Below are positions 1 to 7,805 of a stretch of DNA of 10,534 bases, in pieces; the stretch's first letter is position 1; every line of letters begins with the position of its first letter. The notes beneath the pieces were generated by a model. The model worked only from the letters and a program-made list of their open reading frames with translations. It was not told the DNA's origin and made no database searches. This DNA comes from Chloroflexota bacterium (GTDB lineage Bacteria > Chloroflexota > Anaerolineae > Promineifilales > Promineifilaceae): contig JAUVOB010000017.1 in assembly GCA_030599405.1 (NCBI GenBank), positions 1 through 10,534 of the forward strand, read 5' to 3'. A program made the position numbers and the translations under genes.

Positions 1-885
1 CCGTTCTTGGGTCGTAGCGACGAAGTTTTCTGCGCGATCCTCAATCCATTTCATCGGTCTATTCAACCTGATCGCGGCCCAGGGTACGAGTACTTCCTCT
101 GGATAGAACCTCATAATCTTCGGGCCAAATCCCCCACCAATGAAAGGTGCGATCACCCTTACTTGTTTTTCTGATAGGTCAAGCATACGGGCCAGGCCAT
201 TCCGGATCGGGATAGGCGCCTGCGTCGTATCCCAAACCGTAAGGCGTTGCCCGCGTCCATCCCATTGGGCCACTATGCCCCGGTTTTCCATTGCTGCAGC
301 GGTGCCGTGGTCGTAGAGGAAGCGCCGGGCGATGCGTAGATCGGCACTTTCACGTATGGATTCATAGCTGCCTTTCTCTTGAACAACATGAGCAGAAACG
401 TTGGAGCCGACGTCGTTGTGCACAAGAGTACTGTCATCCTTCAGCGCCGCCTCGAGATCGACGACTGCCGGTAGTGCCTCGTAGTCAACCCAAACCAATT
501 CGGCCGCATCCTCCGCAATATAACGAGTTTCGGCGATTATCATCACCACCGGTTCGCCAACGTTAAGGACTTTATCTTTTGCCAGGGGAACCTGGGTCCG
601 ATCGTTGAATACGATGTCTTTTATTGGCGGTGGGGAAACCAAGAGCGGGCCTGGTTTCCAATAATCCCCGAGATCCTCGGCCGTGTAGATCGCCAATACA
701 CCTTCTACTTCACCGGCTGCTGACGTGTCGATGCTATTGATTCTGGCATGCGCATACGGACTTCGCACAAACGCCGCGTGAACCATATCCGGAAAATTAA
801 CGTCGTCGACAAAAAGGGCTCGTCCGGTGAGCAGTCTAGGGTCTTCGTTTCGCTTTATTCGTTTACCGAAATACTGGGTGGCCAT
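1..885 (-). CDS. CoxL/xanthine dehydrogenase-type molybdopterin subunit, N-terminal part (gene runs off left edge)
   Basis: Catalytic large subunit of a xanthine dehydrogenase/CO dehydrogenase-family molybdenum hydroxylase. The enzyme inserts water-derived oxygen into a substrate C-H (usually a heterocycle or aldehyde) and passes electrons to FeS and FAD subunits. I translated the open frame from ATG at 885 to the window edge: 295 residues with no stop, against about 750-800 for the family. Visible family marks are the N-terminal FGKRIKRNEDPRLLTG (6-21), FVDDV (25-29), the hammerhead-type stretch VRSPYAHARI (40-49), NVGEPV (108-113), the molybdopterin-contacting glycine run FIGGGFGPK (248-256), and KWIEDRAENF (279-288). 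A GGAG at 895-898, 9 nt upstream, supports this ATG. It follows the cyclase gene by 25 bp and is probably the last operon gene seen here. Its FAD and FeS partners lie more than 5 kb upstream in the same operon. The active-site loop that separates true CO dehydrogenases (AYxCSFR) from other members lies outside the window, so substrate and form cannot be assigned. Confidence 0.93.
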   Translation of the reverse strand, partial: MATQYFGKRIKRNEDPRLLTGRALFVDDVNFPDMVHAAFVRSPYAHARINSIDTSAAGEVEGVLAIYTAEDLGDYWKPGPLLVSPPPIKDIVFNDRTQVPLAKDKVLNVGEPVVMIIAETRYIAEDAAELVWVDYEALPAVVDLEAALKDDSTLVHNDVGSNVSAHVVQEKGSYESIRESADLRIARRFLYDHGTAAAMENRGIVAQWDGRGQRLTVWDTTQAPIPIRNGLARMLDLSEKQVRVIAPFIGGGFGPKIMRFYPEEVLVPWAAIRLNRPMKWIEDRAENFVATTQER

Positions 886-910
886 CCGCTGCTGCTCCAA
901 TTCTTCGTAC

Positions 911-1696
911 CTAATCCTCCAGGAACGCGACCGCGCGACAGAACGCGGCTTCCCCACCTTTGAAAAGCCACGGAAAACAACCTAAGGTCAGTCGCCTGTT
1001 CTGCAACTCTGGCGCGCCAATCTGACCTCCTAAGTTTTCAACGTGAACGCAATCATGTGGGAACAAGGCATTGTGGGTAAGTTGGTATGCGCGATCAGGA
1101 AAGAGGACGTCGATGTTCTCGGCTCCATATTTCTCTTCGCACTGGCCGCGAACCTTTTTCCATTGTTCTAGTCCGCCCTTCCCCAGGAAGCGACCGATTG
1201 GTAAGTTCATGGGATGATCGGTTGACACCATGTCAACGCCCCAAAGGTGGATCTTCTTTTCGAGCAGCCAATCCACGATTTCAAAATGTGGGCCGGGGTG
1301 TCGAAGAATATACTTCTCTTCATCTGGCTTTGAACCGAATTGTGCGTGATTATGCCATCCTGTGTGGATAAAAAGGATATCACCCTCACGGACCTCAACC
1401 CTATCCTCGATCATCTCAGGAGTAAATATATCGAGTTCATCAAGCGAATCACTCAGATCGACGATAACACCCTCACCATACAGCCACTCTAAGGGAAGCT
1501 GATCAATCGTCTTCCCACCGGTGACGAAGTGTCGCGGTGCATCAAGATGGCAACCCATGTGATTGGATGTCTGAATGTATTGAGCGTTTACACCATGCTC
1601 GGATTTTCGCTTGAAATACTTTACCTCAAAGGGCGGGTAAAAAGGCCAGAAAGGCGCATCTTGGTTTAGGGGTTGTGACAAATCGTAGATCTTCAT
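911..1696 (-). CDS. Cyclase family metal-dependent hydrolase (kynurenine formamidase/isatin hydrolase-like)
   Basis: Predicted 261-residue cytoplasmic hydrolase of the cyclase family (Pfam Cyclase, KynB/isatin hydrolase fold). Members use a metal ion to hydrolyse amides, formamides or lactam rings. The metal-site signature is seen as H46-M-G-C-H50-L-D52-A-P-R-H56, matching the family HxGxHxDxPxH with Cys in place of the usual Thr before the second His. The later GVDMVSTDHP block matches the family's second conserved region. N-terminal IYDLSQPLNQDAP is typical of the family, and the length is normal or slightly long. GGAGG lies 6 nt before the ATG, which makes this start firm. It sits between the DUF1116 gene (76-bp gap containing a hairpin) and the Mo-hydroxylase large subunit (25-bp gap). 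From this context I infer that it opens a ring amide produced by the hydroxylase. A kynurenine formamidase role is less likely because no tryptophan-pathway gene is nearby. Confidence 0.9.
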   Translation of the reverse strand: MKIYDLSQPLNQDAPFWPFYPPFEVKYFKRKSEHGVNAQYIQTSNHMGCHLDAPRHFVTGGKTIDQLPLEWLYGEGVIVDLSDSLDELDIFTPEMIEDRVEVREGDILFIHTGWHNHAQFGSKPDEEKYILRHPGPHFEIVDWLLEKKIHLWGVDMVSTDHPMNLPIGRFLGKGGLEQWKKVRGQCEEKYGAENIDVLFPDRAYQLTHNALFPHDCVHVENLGGQIGAPELQNRRLTLGCFPWLFKGGEAAFCRAVAFLED

Positions 1697-1722
1697 TCCT
1701 ATCCTCCGTAAACGATATTGAT

Positions 1723-1752
1723 CGTGCTAGATGTCGATGTAGACATGGCACG
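1723..1752 (-). other. Intergenic stem-loop between DUF1116 and cyclase genes
   Basis: Inverted repeat in the 76-bp gap. The outer arms CGTGC (1723-1727) and GCACG (1748-1752) and the inner arms ATGTC (1731-1735) and GACAT (1742-1746) are complementary. A 3/1-nt internal loop separates the two stems and the terminal loop is 6 nt. No T-run follows on the minus strand, so it does not look like an intrinsic terminator. It could stabilise or process the polycistronic mRNA, or be chance. Confidence 0.35.
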
Positions 1753-1772
1753 TTCGGGTCCAGACTATTTAA

Positions 1773-3029
1773 TCAGGTGATGCCGTAGAAATCGGCATAA
1801 GCAAACAGAGCTTCTTCAAATATTGACATGGGCGGCCGAACAAGCCCAGCGCCAACCTGTCCAACGCCAGCATCCTTGTGCGCGATTCCAGTATTGATCC
1901 GGGGAGTGATGCCAAATTCAACTACTTTTCTTATGTCAACTCCAGTCGGCGATCCGCGGAAATCTAGAGATGGGATAGTGAAGTGACCGTGTTCCATGGT
2001 CGTAATCTCATACATCTCCAATGTCGCGTTTAGCGCATCTTGAGGCGTTCCGCTCACAAAGGTTACGATCGCCGGTGCCGCAGCCATGGCAAATGCCCCG
2101 ATGCCGGCCGTCTCGGTAATTGTGCTGTCGCCGATGTCGGCGTTTGCGTCGGCGCTCGAATATCCCGGAAAATAGAGCCCAACAGGCACCCCGGCCGGGG
2201 CTGTAAACCAAGCATCATTCAGGCCGCTGATCCGGATCCCAAAATCCGTACCATTTCTCGCCATCGCCGTAACTACAGTACTTCGTTCGATACCATGGGC
2301 GGCATCGGCCATTGCCTTACAGGCGGCCATCACTGGGTTGAGCACGCTCAACGCATTATCACCCAGGAATTGTAGGACCCGGGATCTTAGCTCGTCACTT
2401 GCAGTGCTTCCAGTGACAAGAGGAGCCAACTGCTTTAGAAAAAGCAACGATCCAGCCTTGTTCCGGTTATGGCCTTCGTCTCCCATGTGCAGGGCTTCGG
2501 CGAGCAGCGCCCGGATATCAATGCCGTCCGATTTTCCCAGAGAATCAGCGAGGAGCGGCCCCATTTCGTCATTCATCCATCTCAGCTTCGAGATAACATC
2601 TTCGCTATAAGCTCCATATCTCAGAACTTTCCCATAGCCCTCGTTTAGATTCGAATAGGCGTAGTTGCCATGAGTCGTGTTCTTGATGATATATACTTTC
2701 ATCGAGGCCGATGTAACGCCCGCCATCGGACCCACGGTGTCGTGATGATGACAGGGGGCAAAATCGACTTCCCCGGCCTCGATCATACCTATGGCCTCTG
2801 ATTCGCTCTTCACGAGACCTTCGAGGATAAGCGCACCGATTACAGCGCCTCGGAGCGGTCCAGACATCCTCTCCCATTCGATCGGAGGTCCAGCGTGTAG
2901 GAGCAGGTTCTCCCGCATGCCTGGTATCACCTCTCGCGCAGTACTGACGCCTGTCAGGATCGGACGGGCGGCAATCATCCTTTCTACGGCCGATTTGTTG
3001 GCTGTTTCAATGTCCGTCATGTTGCTCAT
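1773..3029 (-). CDS. DUF1116 protein, YlbE/AllG-like (putative oxamate-type carbamoyltransferase component)
   Basis: A 418-residue protein of the DUF1116 family, whose E. coli member YlbE (renamed AllG) is reported to form, with FdrA/AllF and YlbF/AllH, the oxamate carbamoyltransferase of anaerobic allantoin use. Family-typical stretches are SGPLRGAVIGALILEGL (56-72), the histidine-rich FAPCHHHDTVGPMAGVTSASM (90-110; His94-96), GHNRNKAGS in the middle, ETAGIGAFAMAAAPAI, and near the C-terminus VGQVGAGLVRPPM. There is no signal peptide or clear membrane span. Length is close to the family norm. The start has AGAGGA 9-10 nt upstream. A second in-frame ATG three codons later is possible. It follows the FdrA-like gene after 85 bp, the same pairing as in E. 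coli, so joint action in one complex is likely. The exact substrate here is inferred and may not be oxamate. Confidence 0.88.
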   Translation of the reverse strand: MSNMTDIETANKSAVERMIAARPILTGVSTAREVIPGMRENLLLHAGPPIEWERMSGPLRGAVIGALILEGLVKSESEAIGMIEAGEVDFAPCHHHDTVGPMAGVTSASMKVYIIKNTTHGNYAYSNLNEGYGKVLRYGAYSEDVISKLRWMNDEMGPLLADSLGKSDGIDIRALLAEALHMGDEGHNRNKAGSLLFLKQLAPLVTGSTASDELRSRVLQFLGDNALSVLNPVMAACKAMADAAHGIERSTVVTAMARNGTDFGIRISGLNDAWFTAPAGVPVGLYFPGYSSADANADIGDSTITETAGIGAFAMAAAPAIVTFVSGTPQDALNATLEMYEITTMEHGHFTIPSLDFRGSPTGVDIRKVVEFGITPRINTGIAHKDAGVGQVGAGLVRPPMSIFEEALFAYADFYGIT

Positions 3030-3114
3030 CTATCACAGTCCTCTTCCCATTCATAAAAACAATGCCCGTAGGCCCATCGCTGCTTCTAGCTAATTCCTGG
3101 CGGCCATATTCGCT

Positions 3115-4812
3115 TCACTTCAACCTTGACAGAAGATTCGCGAGCCTCTCGTCTCCACCTGCGGGTGGGCGCCAATCTACACCAATAACTTCTGCGCCTT
3201 GAGACCGAAGGCTTTCGGAGAAAATTTCTAATCCAATATTGATTGCTGACACCGGCATTGTCAATAACTCGGGATTTTGTTCGGTCCATTCCTTAGATTG
3301 AACCGGCAAAACAGCATCAATCGTATGAATAATTGCCTCGCCAATGTCCTGAAAAACTTTCGCTCCCGCTGCGTTCATCTGCTCGATCTGGTAGTTAAGA
3401 TCCTGAGGATCTTCGTCCGTACCAATCACAATGCAGACAATCTCCAGCAGCTGGTTGCTCTGTTGGGCTTTCTGTAGTAATTCAGCGGTGACCGGAGCTA
3501 ATTCCGATGCCGGATCCGGGTGCGCTCCTTCGCCCAGCACAAGATCGATAAGGATAACACTTACTTCGTCATCGGCAGACTCCTGTCTCAGGCGTCGAAT
3601 CCGGTAGTCATTGTCCATCATCGGATGGAGCCGACCCTGGGTAAACGTATCGTCTCCAAGATCCAGTATGGTGTGCTCCTGACTTTTCCAGATATCCGGA
3701 AGATGTTTAACGCCATCGATATGAAGGTTTGAGAAAAATGGACCCAACACACTTTGAAGGCCGATCGTCACCTCGTAGGCAATTGTCCCACCAGCCAGTA
3801 TTCCTCGGGCAAATTTCGGTCTTTGAGTCGATTCTTCTGGATTTATCCGTTGACGTATCCCTGATTCATTGTCTTCTTGAATTAATCGAACTGCCACGTT
3901 GGCAGCGTCCGTCAGGCTGGAGGTGAAATGTAGGCTACCAATCCGTCGCGCGGGAGCAGGATGACCAATAAGATCGACCACAACAGGCTTACCACACCCC
4001 CAGGCGGCCGAAAGGAGTCTCGAGGCAACTTCTGGGGCGGGCGGTTTGGATACCACTACAATAACCTCTGTTTCAACATCCCGAGTTAACAGGTTCAGAC
4101 CTTCCAAAGCGGTTATGGCGCCAACTTCTTCGTCAAGGTCCCTACCCCCTGTACCTATGGCGTGCGAGATTCCTGCACCTAGACGATGGATTTCTGAGGT
4201 AATGACTTGCAAACCTGTGCCGGAAGCGCCAATTAAACCAATTGCGCCCCGCCTGACGTGATTAGCAAATCCAAAACCTACACCATTTATTATCGCCGTT
4301 CCACAATCTGGCCCCATTACCAATAGACCTCTTTCCCAAGCAGTTTTTTTCAGCTCGACCTCATCCTCAAGGGATACATTATCACTATAGAGAAAGACAT
4401 TCTTGTTTATGTCAAGTGCATCACGGGCAACTTTCGCCGCGTATCGCCCAGGAACCGATACTAGAACCCAAGAGGAATGCGGCAATTGCCCGGCCGCAGC
4501 CTGCATGCTTTTTGGCAGATAACCTTCTGATTGGATCTGGCGCTTTCTTGACATTAGCTGGTCTACCTGTGCCAGAGCTTTCTCCGCACTTTGCTCATCG
4601 TCCGCCTTAATAACGATGAGCAAGTCATCTGATCTCGCACCTTCGTCAAACGAAAAGCCGCTCGAAATCAGCAGATCACAATTGGCAGGGGTGGCCATAA
4701 CCACGCCAGCGTCGATGACACCTTGTAGCTGCGCCAGTTCACGCTGAAGCTGCATTAAGACGACTGAATCGAAATAAGCCCCAGGACGGATCTCATTAAT
4801 TGTTGCGCTCAT
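3115..4812 (-). CDS. FdrA/AllF-like protein (CoA-ligase-fold, putative carbamoyltransferase component)
   Basis: A 565-residue homologue of E. coli FdrA (AllF, about 555 aa), a succinyl-CoA-synthetase-fold protein reported to be part of oxamate carbamoyltransferase. Alignable blocks recognised from memory of E. coli FdrA run along the whole length: FDSVVLM (14-20), VMATPAN (38-44), LYSDNVSLEDE (141-151), LLVMGPDCGT (163-172), the glycine-rich nucleotide-binding-type IGLIGASGTGLQ (191-202), SHAIGTGGRDL (216-226), VSKPPAPEV, ILDLGDD, GRLHPMMD, and the C-terminal SAINIGLEIF and PPAGGDERLANLL. A ribosome-binding GGGAGG lies 2 nt before the ATG, rather close but strong. Downstream is the DUF1116 gene (85-bp gap); upstream is the amidase (73-bp gap). 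Names such as acyl-CoA synthetase or succinyl-CoA synthetase alpha reflect the fold only. I see no reason to assign that reaction. Confidence 0.9.
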   Translation of the reverse strand: MSATINEIRPGAYFDSVVLMQLQRELAQLQGVIDAGVVMATPANCDLLISSGFSFDEGARSDDLLIVIKADDEQSAEKALAQVDQLMSRKRQIQSEGYLPKSMQAAAGQLPHSSWVLVSVPGRYAAKVARDALDINKNVFLYSDNVSLEDEVELKKTAWERGLLVMGPDCGTAIINGVGFGFANHVRRGAIGLIGASGTGLQVITSEIHRLGAGISHAIGTGGRDLDEEVGAITALEGLNLLTRDVETEVIVVVSKPPAPEVASRLLSAAWGCGKPVVVDLIGHPAPARRIGSLHFTSSLTDAANVAVRLIQEDNESGIRQRINPEESTQRPKFARGILAGGTIAYEVTIGLQSVLGPFFSNLHIDGVKHLPDIWKSQEHTILDLGDDTFTQGRLHPMMDNDYRIRRLRQESADDEVSVILIDLVLGEGAHPDPASELAPVTAELLQKAQQSNQLLEIVCIVIGTDEDPQDLNYQIEQMNAAGAKVFQDIGEAIIHTIDAVLPVQSKEWTEQNPELLTMPVSAINIGLEIFSESLRSQGAEVIGVDWRPPAGGDERLANLLSRLK

Positions 4813-4885
4813 ATCCTCCCACTGAATGGAAATCTATTCCCTAACAAGACAGTTAACGCCAAATCGGCCAGTATTGCGACCGTAA

Positions 4886-6187
4886 TTATTGAGACAGAAT
4901 ACACTCCAAGTTAACCGCCCATTCCAACAGAATTTCATCACCATACCAGCGCCCGATCACCTGCAGGCCAAACGGCAATCCATCTGGGTTGAAACCGGTC
5001 GGAAGATTCACAACAGGCAGGCCACCGTGTGTCCAAGGAAGATTCATTATCGGATCACCGGTGGCGTGGAGTCCACGATCGGCCGGTCCAGCGGCAGCGG
5101 GAGCAATCCATAAATCCACGCCTGATCGATCCATTCGGGCAATCAATTCACGCCTCAAGCGCTGTCGTCCGGTAAGCGCCTCTGCTAGTTCGCCGACCGT
5201 GATATCGAAGCCCTCCTCGATTAACTCTTTCGTGCGCTCGTCGTAGAGGTGCCCGAATTCTGCATACCAATCTGCGTGGACCTGGGCGGCCTCTGCAGCC
5301 AGGATTCTTCGATGCCTTTCCGCGATTTCCTCGAAATCAGCGAGAACCTCAACGGATCTGATGATGTATCCCTCGTTTTCCAGGTGCCGGCAGGTTTCCC
5401 GAAAGTGTCTCAATCCTTCGTCAGAGGTATTGCCCAAATATGGACCTTCGGGAATTCCGAGTACGGGCAACCTGTCGGTAACCGCTATCTGCCAATCCGG
5501 ACACAGGACACTTGCTACTAAGTCAACACCCGATACATCGGCTGTAAATAGGCCGAAGTGATCCAGTGAAGGTGATAGAGGCACGATGCCAGATCTTGAG
5601 ACCCGGTCATAGCTTGGTTTGAAGCCGACAATGCCGCAAAAAGCCGCAGGACGGATTATCGATCCAATAGTCTGAGTGCCGGTAGCGACAGGACAAAGCC
5701 CAGTTGCTACGGCCGCTGCGGACCCGCTGCTCGAACCACCGGGAGTGTGCTCCTCGCTATGGGGATTACGCGTCGGTCCTGGTGCAAAATAGGCAAATTC
5801 AGTCGTCACTGTCTTGCCCATAATCAGAGCTCCCGCATCCTTAAGTATTCGAACCGATCTAGCTTCGCGTCCTTTTAGGACATCTACAGGCAGATTGCTA
5901 CCCGCTTTTGTATCAAATTGATCGACATGAAAGATATCCTTGATCCCGATCGGAACGCAGAACAACGGGGGCCTCGACAGTGGATCCGGATAGTTGCTGA
6001 CTAATTTCTTAGCCTCGGAACACAAACGGTCGAAGCGATTTTCTTCAGGTAAAAAAGCCAAAATGGCCGGCTCGCGCGCCTGAAAATTTGCTTCCAGGTT
6101 CCCAAAGTAAGTCTCCGGTGAAAGCACACCAGACCTGAGCTCGCGTACAAGCTGAATCAAGGTCATTGAGATTGTGTCGCGACTCAT
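4886..6187 (-). CDS. Amidase signature family hydrolase
   Basis: A 433-residue amidase of the AS family (GatA/FAAH/bacterial amidase superfamily), which hydrolyses carboxamides to acid plus ammonia or amine through a Ser-cisSer-Lys triad. The triad is visible: Lys83 in VPIGIKDIFHVD, cis-Ser152 in PGGSSSGSAAAVATG, and nucleophile Ser176 in GTQTIGSIIRPAAFCG. The 24-residue distance between the two serines equals that in GatA and FAAH. GIVGFKPS follows, as in typical members. It is not a glutamyl-tRNA amidotransferase subunit by context, since no gatB or gatC is nearby. The ATG overlaps the stop of the upstream FeS-subunit gene by 4 nt (ATGA), indicating translational coupling, and GGGAG/GAGGAG lies just upstream. 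I infer that it cleaves an amide intermediate formed after hydroxylation or ring opening. Related enzymes include allophanate hydrolase-type and biuret-type amidases, but specificity cannot be read from sequence. Confidence 0.93.
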   Translation of the reverse strand: MSRDTISMTLIQLVRELRSGVLSPETYFGNLEANFQAREPAILAFLPEENRFDRLCSEAKKLVSNYPDPLSRPPLFCVPIGIKDIFHVDQFDTKAGSNLPVDVLKGREARSVRILKDAGALIMGKTVTTEFAYFAPGPTRNPHSEEHTPGGSSSGSAAAVATGLCPVATGTQTIGSIIRPAAFCGIVGFKPSYDRVSRSGIVPLSPSLDHFGLFTADVSGVDLVASVLCPDWQIAVTDRLPVLGIPEGPYLGNTSDEGLRHFRETCRHLENEGYIIRSVEVLADFEEIAERHRRILAAEAAQVHADWYAEFGHLYDERTKELIEEGFDITVGELAEALTGRQRLRRELIARMDRSGVDLWIAPAAAGPADRGLHATGDPIMNLPWTHGGLPVVNLPTGFNPDGLPFGLQVIGRWYGDEILLEWAVNLECILSQ

Positions 6188-6696
6188 GACTCCTCACTCC
6201 CATCCTTGGCTATCATATTGCCGGCCGCCAACATTACAGCATCGACGATGTGCTGGTAGCCGGTACACCGACACAGATTACCCGAAATCGCCTCTCGAAC
6301 CTCTTGCTCGCTAGGCGATGGATTTTCTTCGAGAAAAGGTAGCAGGGACATTAAGAATCCGGGCGTGCAGAAGCCGCACTGTAGTCCATGCGCCTCCCAG
6401 AATGCTTCCTGCAAGGGATGCATCCTACCTGCTTCCGTTCCGTTATGATCCGACAGACCTTCAACGGTCGTCAGATTTCGCCCGTCAGCCTGCACGGCAA
6501 AAAGAAGACATGAGCGGACAGGTTCACCCTCCAGGAGAATAGTACAAGATCCACAGACTCCTTGTTCACAGCCGACATGGGTGCCGGTGAGAGAGAGATG
6601 GTGCCGCAGAAAGTCGCTGAGAAGCAAACGCGGCTCTACGTGGCGTTGATACTTTTGCCCATTAACGGTGACGATGATTTGATGGTCTTCGCTCAT
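6184..6696 (-). CDS. CoxS-type 2x[2Fe-2S] iron-sulfur subunit of the molybdenum hydroxylase
   Basis: Small electron-transfer subunit (170 aa with the chosen start) of a three-subunit xanthine dehydrogenase/CO dehydrogenase-type hydroxylase. The N-terminal plant-ferredoxin-type cluster is ligated by Cys43, Cys48, Cys51 and Cys63 (GCEQGVCGSC...RSC). The C-terminal helical-domain cluster uses Cys107, Cys110, Cys142 and Cys144 (QCGFCTPG and GNLCRCTGYQ). All eight ligands are present. The frame is open upstream to an ATG at 6819, but those extra 41 residues look unlike the family, whose N-terminus matches MSEDHQIIVTVNG, so I place the start at 6696. The ribosome-binding site there is weak, so the start is less certain than the gene. 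It follows the FAD subunit after 145 bp and overlaps the amidase start by 4 nt. Confidence 0.93.
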   Translation of the reverse strand: MSEDHQIIVTVNGQKYQRHVEPRLLLSDFLRHHLSLTGTHVGCEQGVCGSCTILLEGEPVRSCLLFAVQADGRNLTTVEGLSDHNGTEAGRMHPLQEAFWEAHGLQCGFCTPGFLMSLLPFLEENPSPSEQEVREAISGNLCRCTGYQHIVDAVMLAAGNMIAKDGSEES

Positions 6697-6841
6697 TGGT
6701 CGTCTTAGCCTGATTACTTGTATAAGATTCGCCCAGTACTTTTCCGGCTGTGTGTCCTTATCTTGTTTGCATTTCCAGTGAATAATGGAGTGGCGCAATT
6801 GACCGCAACAAGGGTCCAATCGACCGACTTCTTGGCTTAGA

Positions 6842-7729
6842 TTAAGTTTCTACCGAAGCAAGTGCCCTGCTGTGGGCTACTTCCAATGCGCGTTTGGTCA
6901 GGGAATAGGCTAAGTGCCGCAAATATGGGACCGAGGCGTGGATGTTGGCTGTAGGGGCTATTACGTCACTAGCTGCCACTCTTGCAACGGCCTCAAACAA
7001 TATACCCGATGGTTTCTCGCCTTCTAATAACCCTGTAGCCAGCGAAGCAACTGTTGGTACCTCTCCGGAATTCAAGTATACAAGCCGGGCACTTCTGCAT
7101 ACACCTTGGCTATCAACAGTCAGAAGGGCAGCAACACCCATTAAGGCATAATCTCCCTTACGCCTGGAAAATTCTAAGAATGACCAACCATCTCCCTTTG
7201 ATATCGACGGAAATTCTACTTCGACAATGATTTCGTCTGGCGCCAGGTCAGTCGTGAATATACCTTTAAAGAATGCCTCTGCCGGCACCCAACGTTCCCT
7301 CATTCTGTTCCGTAATCGCAAACGGCCTTGAAGAGCAACGAGAATAGCCGGAAGTTCCGCTGCCGGATCAGCATGCGCCAGACTGCCACCGATGGTTCCC
7401 CTATTACGGATCTGAGAATGAGCGATGAAGGGTAGTGTTTCACTCATCAGCGGCAGCATGTCGCGTATCAGCTGATTGCGCTCCAGCGTCCTTTGTCGCG
7501 TCATGGCGCCAATTTGAACGGTGTTGTTATTCGCTACTCGAACGTAATCGAGTTTATCGAGCCGGTTGAGATCTATCAGCATCGCAGGCTGAGTCAGCCT
7601 GAAGTTCATGGCTGGGATTAAGCTCTGTCCCCCAGCCAACAACTTGGCATCGTAAGCATTCTCTGCGAGCAAATCCAACGCAGCAGTTATTGTGGAGGGA
7701 GATGTGTACTTGAAGGGCGCTGGCTTCAT
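6842..7729 (-). CDS. CoxM-type FAD-binding subunit of the molybdenum hydroxylase
   Basis: Medium subunit (295 aa) that takes electrons from the FeS subunit and passes them through FAD to the acceptor. It has the two FAD-pyrophosphate motifs of the family: AGGQSL followed by PAMNFRL in the N-terminal third, and TIGGSLAHADPAAELPA in the middle. The usual VEFP and FSRRKGDYALMGVAA stretches follow in the C-terminal half. An open frame extends 25 codons further upstream to 7804. I prefer ATG at 7729 because the protein then begins MKPAPFKYTSPSTITAALDLL, as family members do, and because AGAGGA (7738-7743) is spaced 8 nt before it. It is the first gene of the leftward operon, with a strong promoter about 70 nt of leader upstream. 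Its large-subunit partner is encoded at the far end of the operon. Confidence 0.94.
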   Translation of the reverse strand: MKPAPFKYTSPSTITAALDLLAENAYDAKLLAGGQSLIPAMNFRLTQPAMLIDLNRLDKLDYVRVANNNTVQIGAMTRQRTLERNQLIRDMLPLMSETLPFIAHSQIRNRGTIGGSLAHADPAAELPAILVALQGRLRLRNRMRERWVPAEAFFKGIFTTDLAPDEIIVEVEFPSISKGDGWSFLEFSRRKGDYALMGVAALLTVDSQGVCRSARLVYLNSGEVPTVASLATGLLEGEKPSGILFEAVARVAASDVIAPTANIHASVPYLRHLAYSLTKRALEVAHSRALASVET

Positions 7730-7737
7730 AGAATGAT

Positions 7738-7743
7738 TCCTCT
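7738..7743 (-). promoter_or_regulatory. Ribosome-binding site deciding the coxM-type start
   Basis: On the minus strand this reads AGAGGA, 8 nt before the ATG at 7729. It favours that start over the upstream in-frame ATG at 7804. The latter also lies within a few nucleotides of the predicted transcription start, leaving no room for a binding site. Confidence 0.75.
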
Positions 7744-7781
7744 CAGCCGGATGATTATGGAAGAGGTGTATACGAATAAGA

Positions 7782-7787
7782 TATAAT
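7782..7787 (+). promoter_or_regulatory. Possible -10 element for the rightward thiolase-like gene
   Basis: A perfect TATAAT lies 61 nt before the GTG start at 7849. No recognisable -35 element sits 16-18 nt upstream (that region is purine-rich), and there is no TGn extension. It may be activator-dependent or chance in an AT-rich spacer. Confidence 0.3.
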
Positions 7788-7805
7788 AGCGGACAGCGCA
7801 TCAAG

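Noticed and set aside
1..885. Calling the large subunit an aerobic CO dehydrogenase
   Set aside because: The diagnostic active-site loop is outside the window and the neighbours are amide hydrolases, so only the broad family is supported.
3030..3114. Short GC-rich stretch followed by TTTTT on the minus strand as a terminator between the FdrA-like and DUF1116 genes
   Set aside because: The best stem is only about 3 bp, and the genes on either side belong to the same functional pair.
3115..4812. Annotation as succinyl-CoA synthetase/acyl-CoA synthetase
   Set aside because: The fold is shared, but the sequence follows FdrA end to end and no beta-subunit gene is present.
4886..6187. GatA (aspartyl/glutamyl-tRNA amidotransferase subunit A)
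   Set aside because: No gatB/gatC nearby; embedded and translationally coupled in a catabolic operon. The amidase signature is shared across the whole family.
6796..6825. Direct repeat CAATTGACC/CAATCGACC 21 bp apart as an operator
   Set aside because: Only two short imperfect copies, inside the operon and with no recognisable promoter there; chance is likely. Kept only as a remark.
7730..7804. Upstream ATG at 7804 for the FAD subunit
   Set aside because: It lies at or before the predicted transcription start. The extra 25 residues do not match the family, and ATG 7729 has a good ribosome-binding site.
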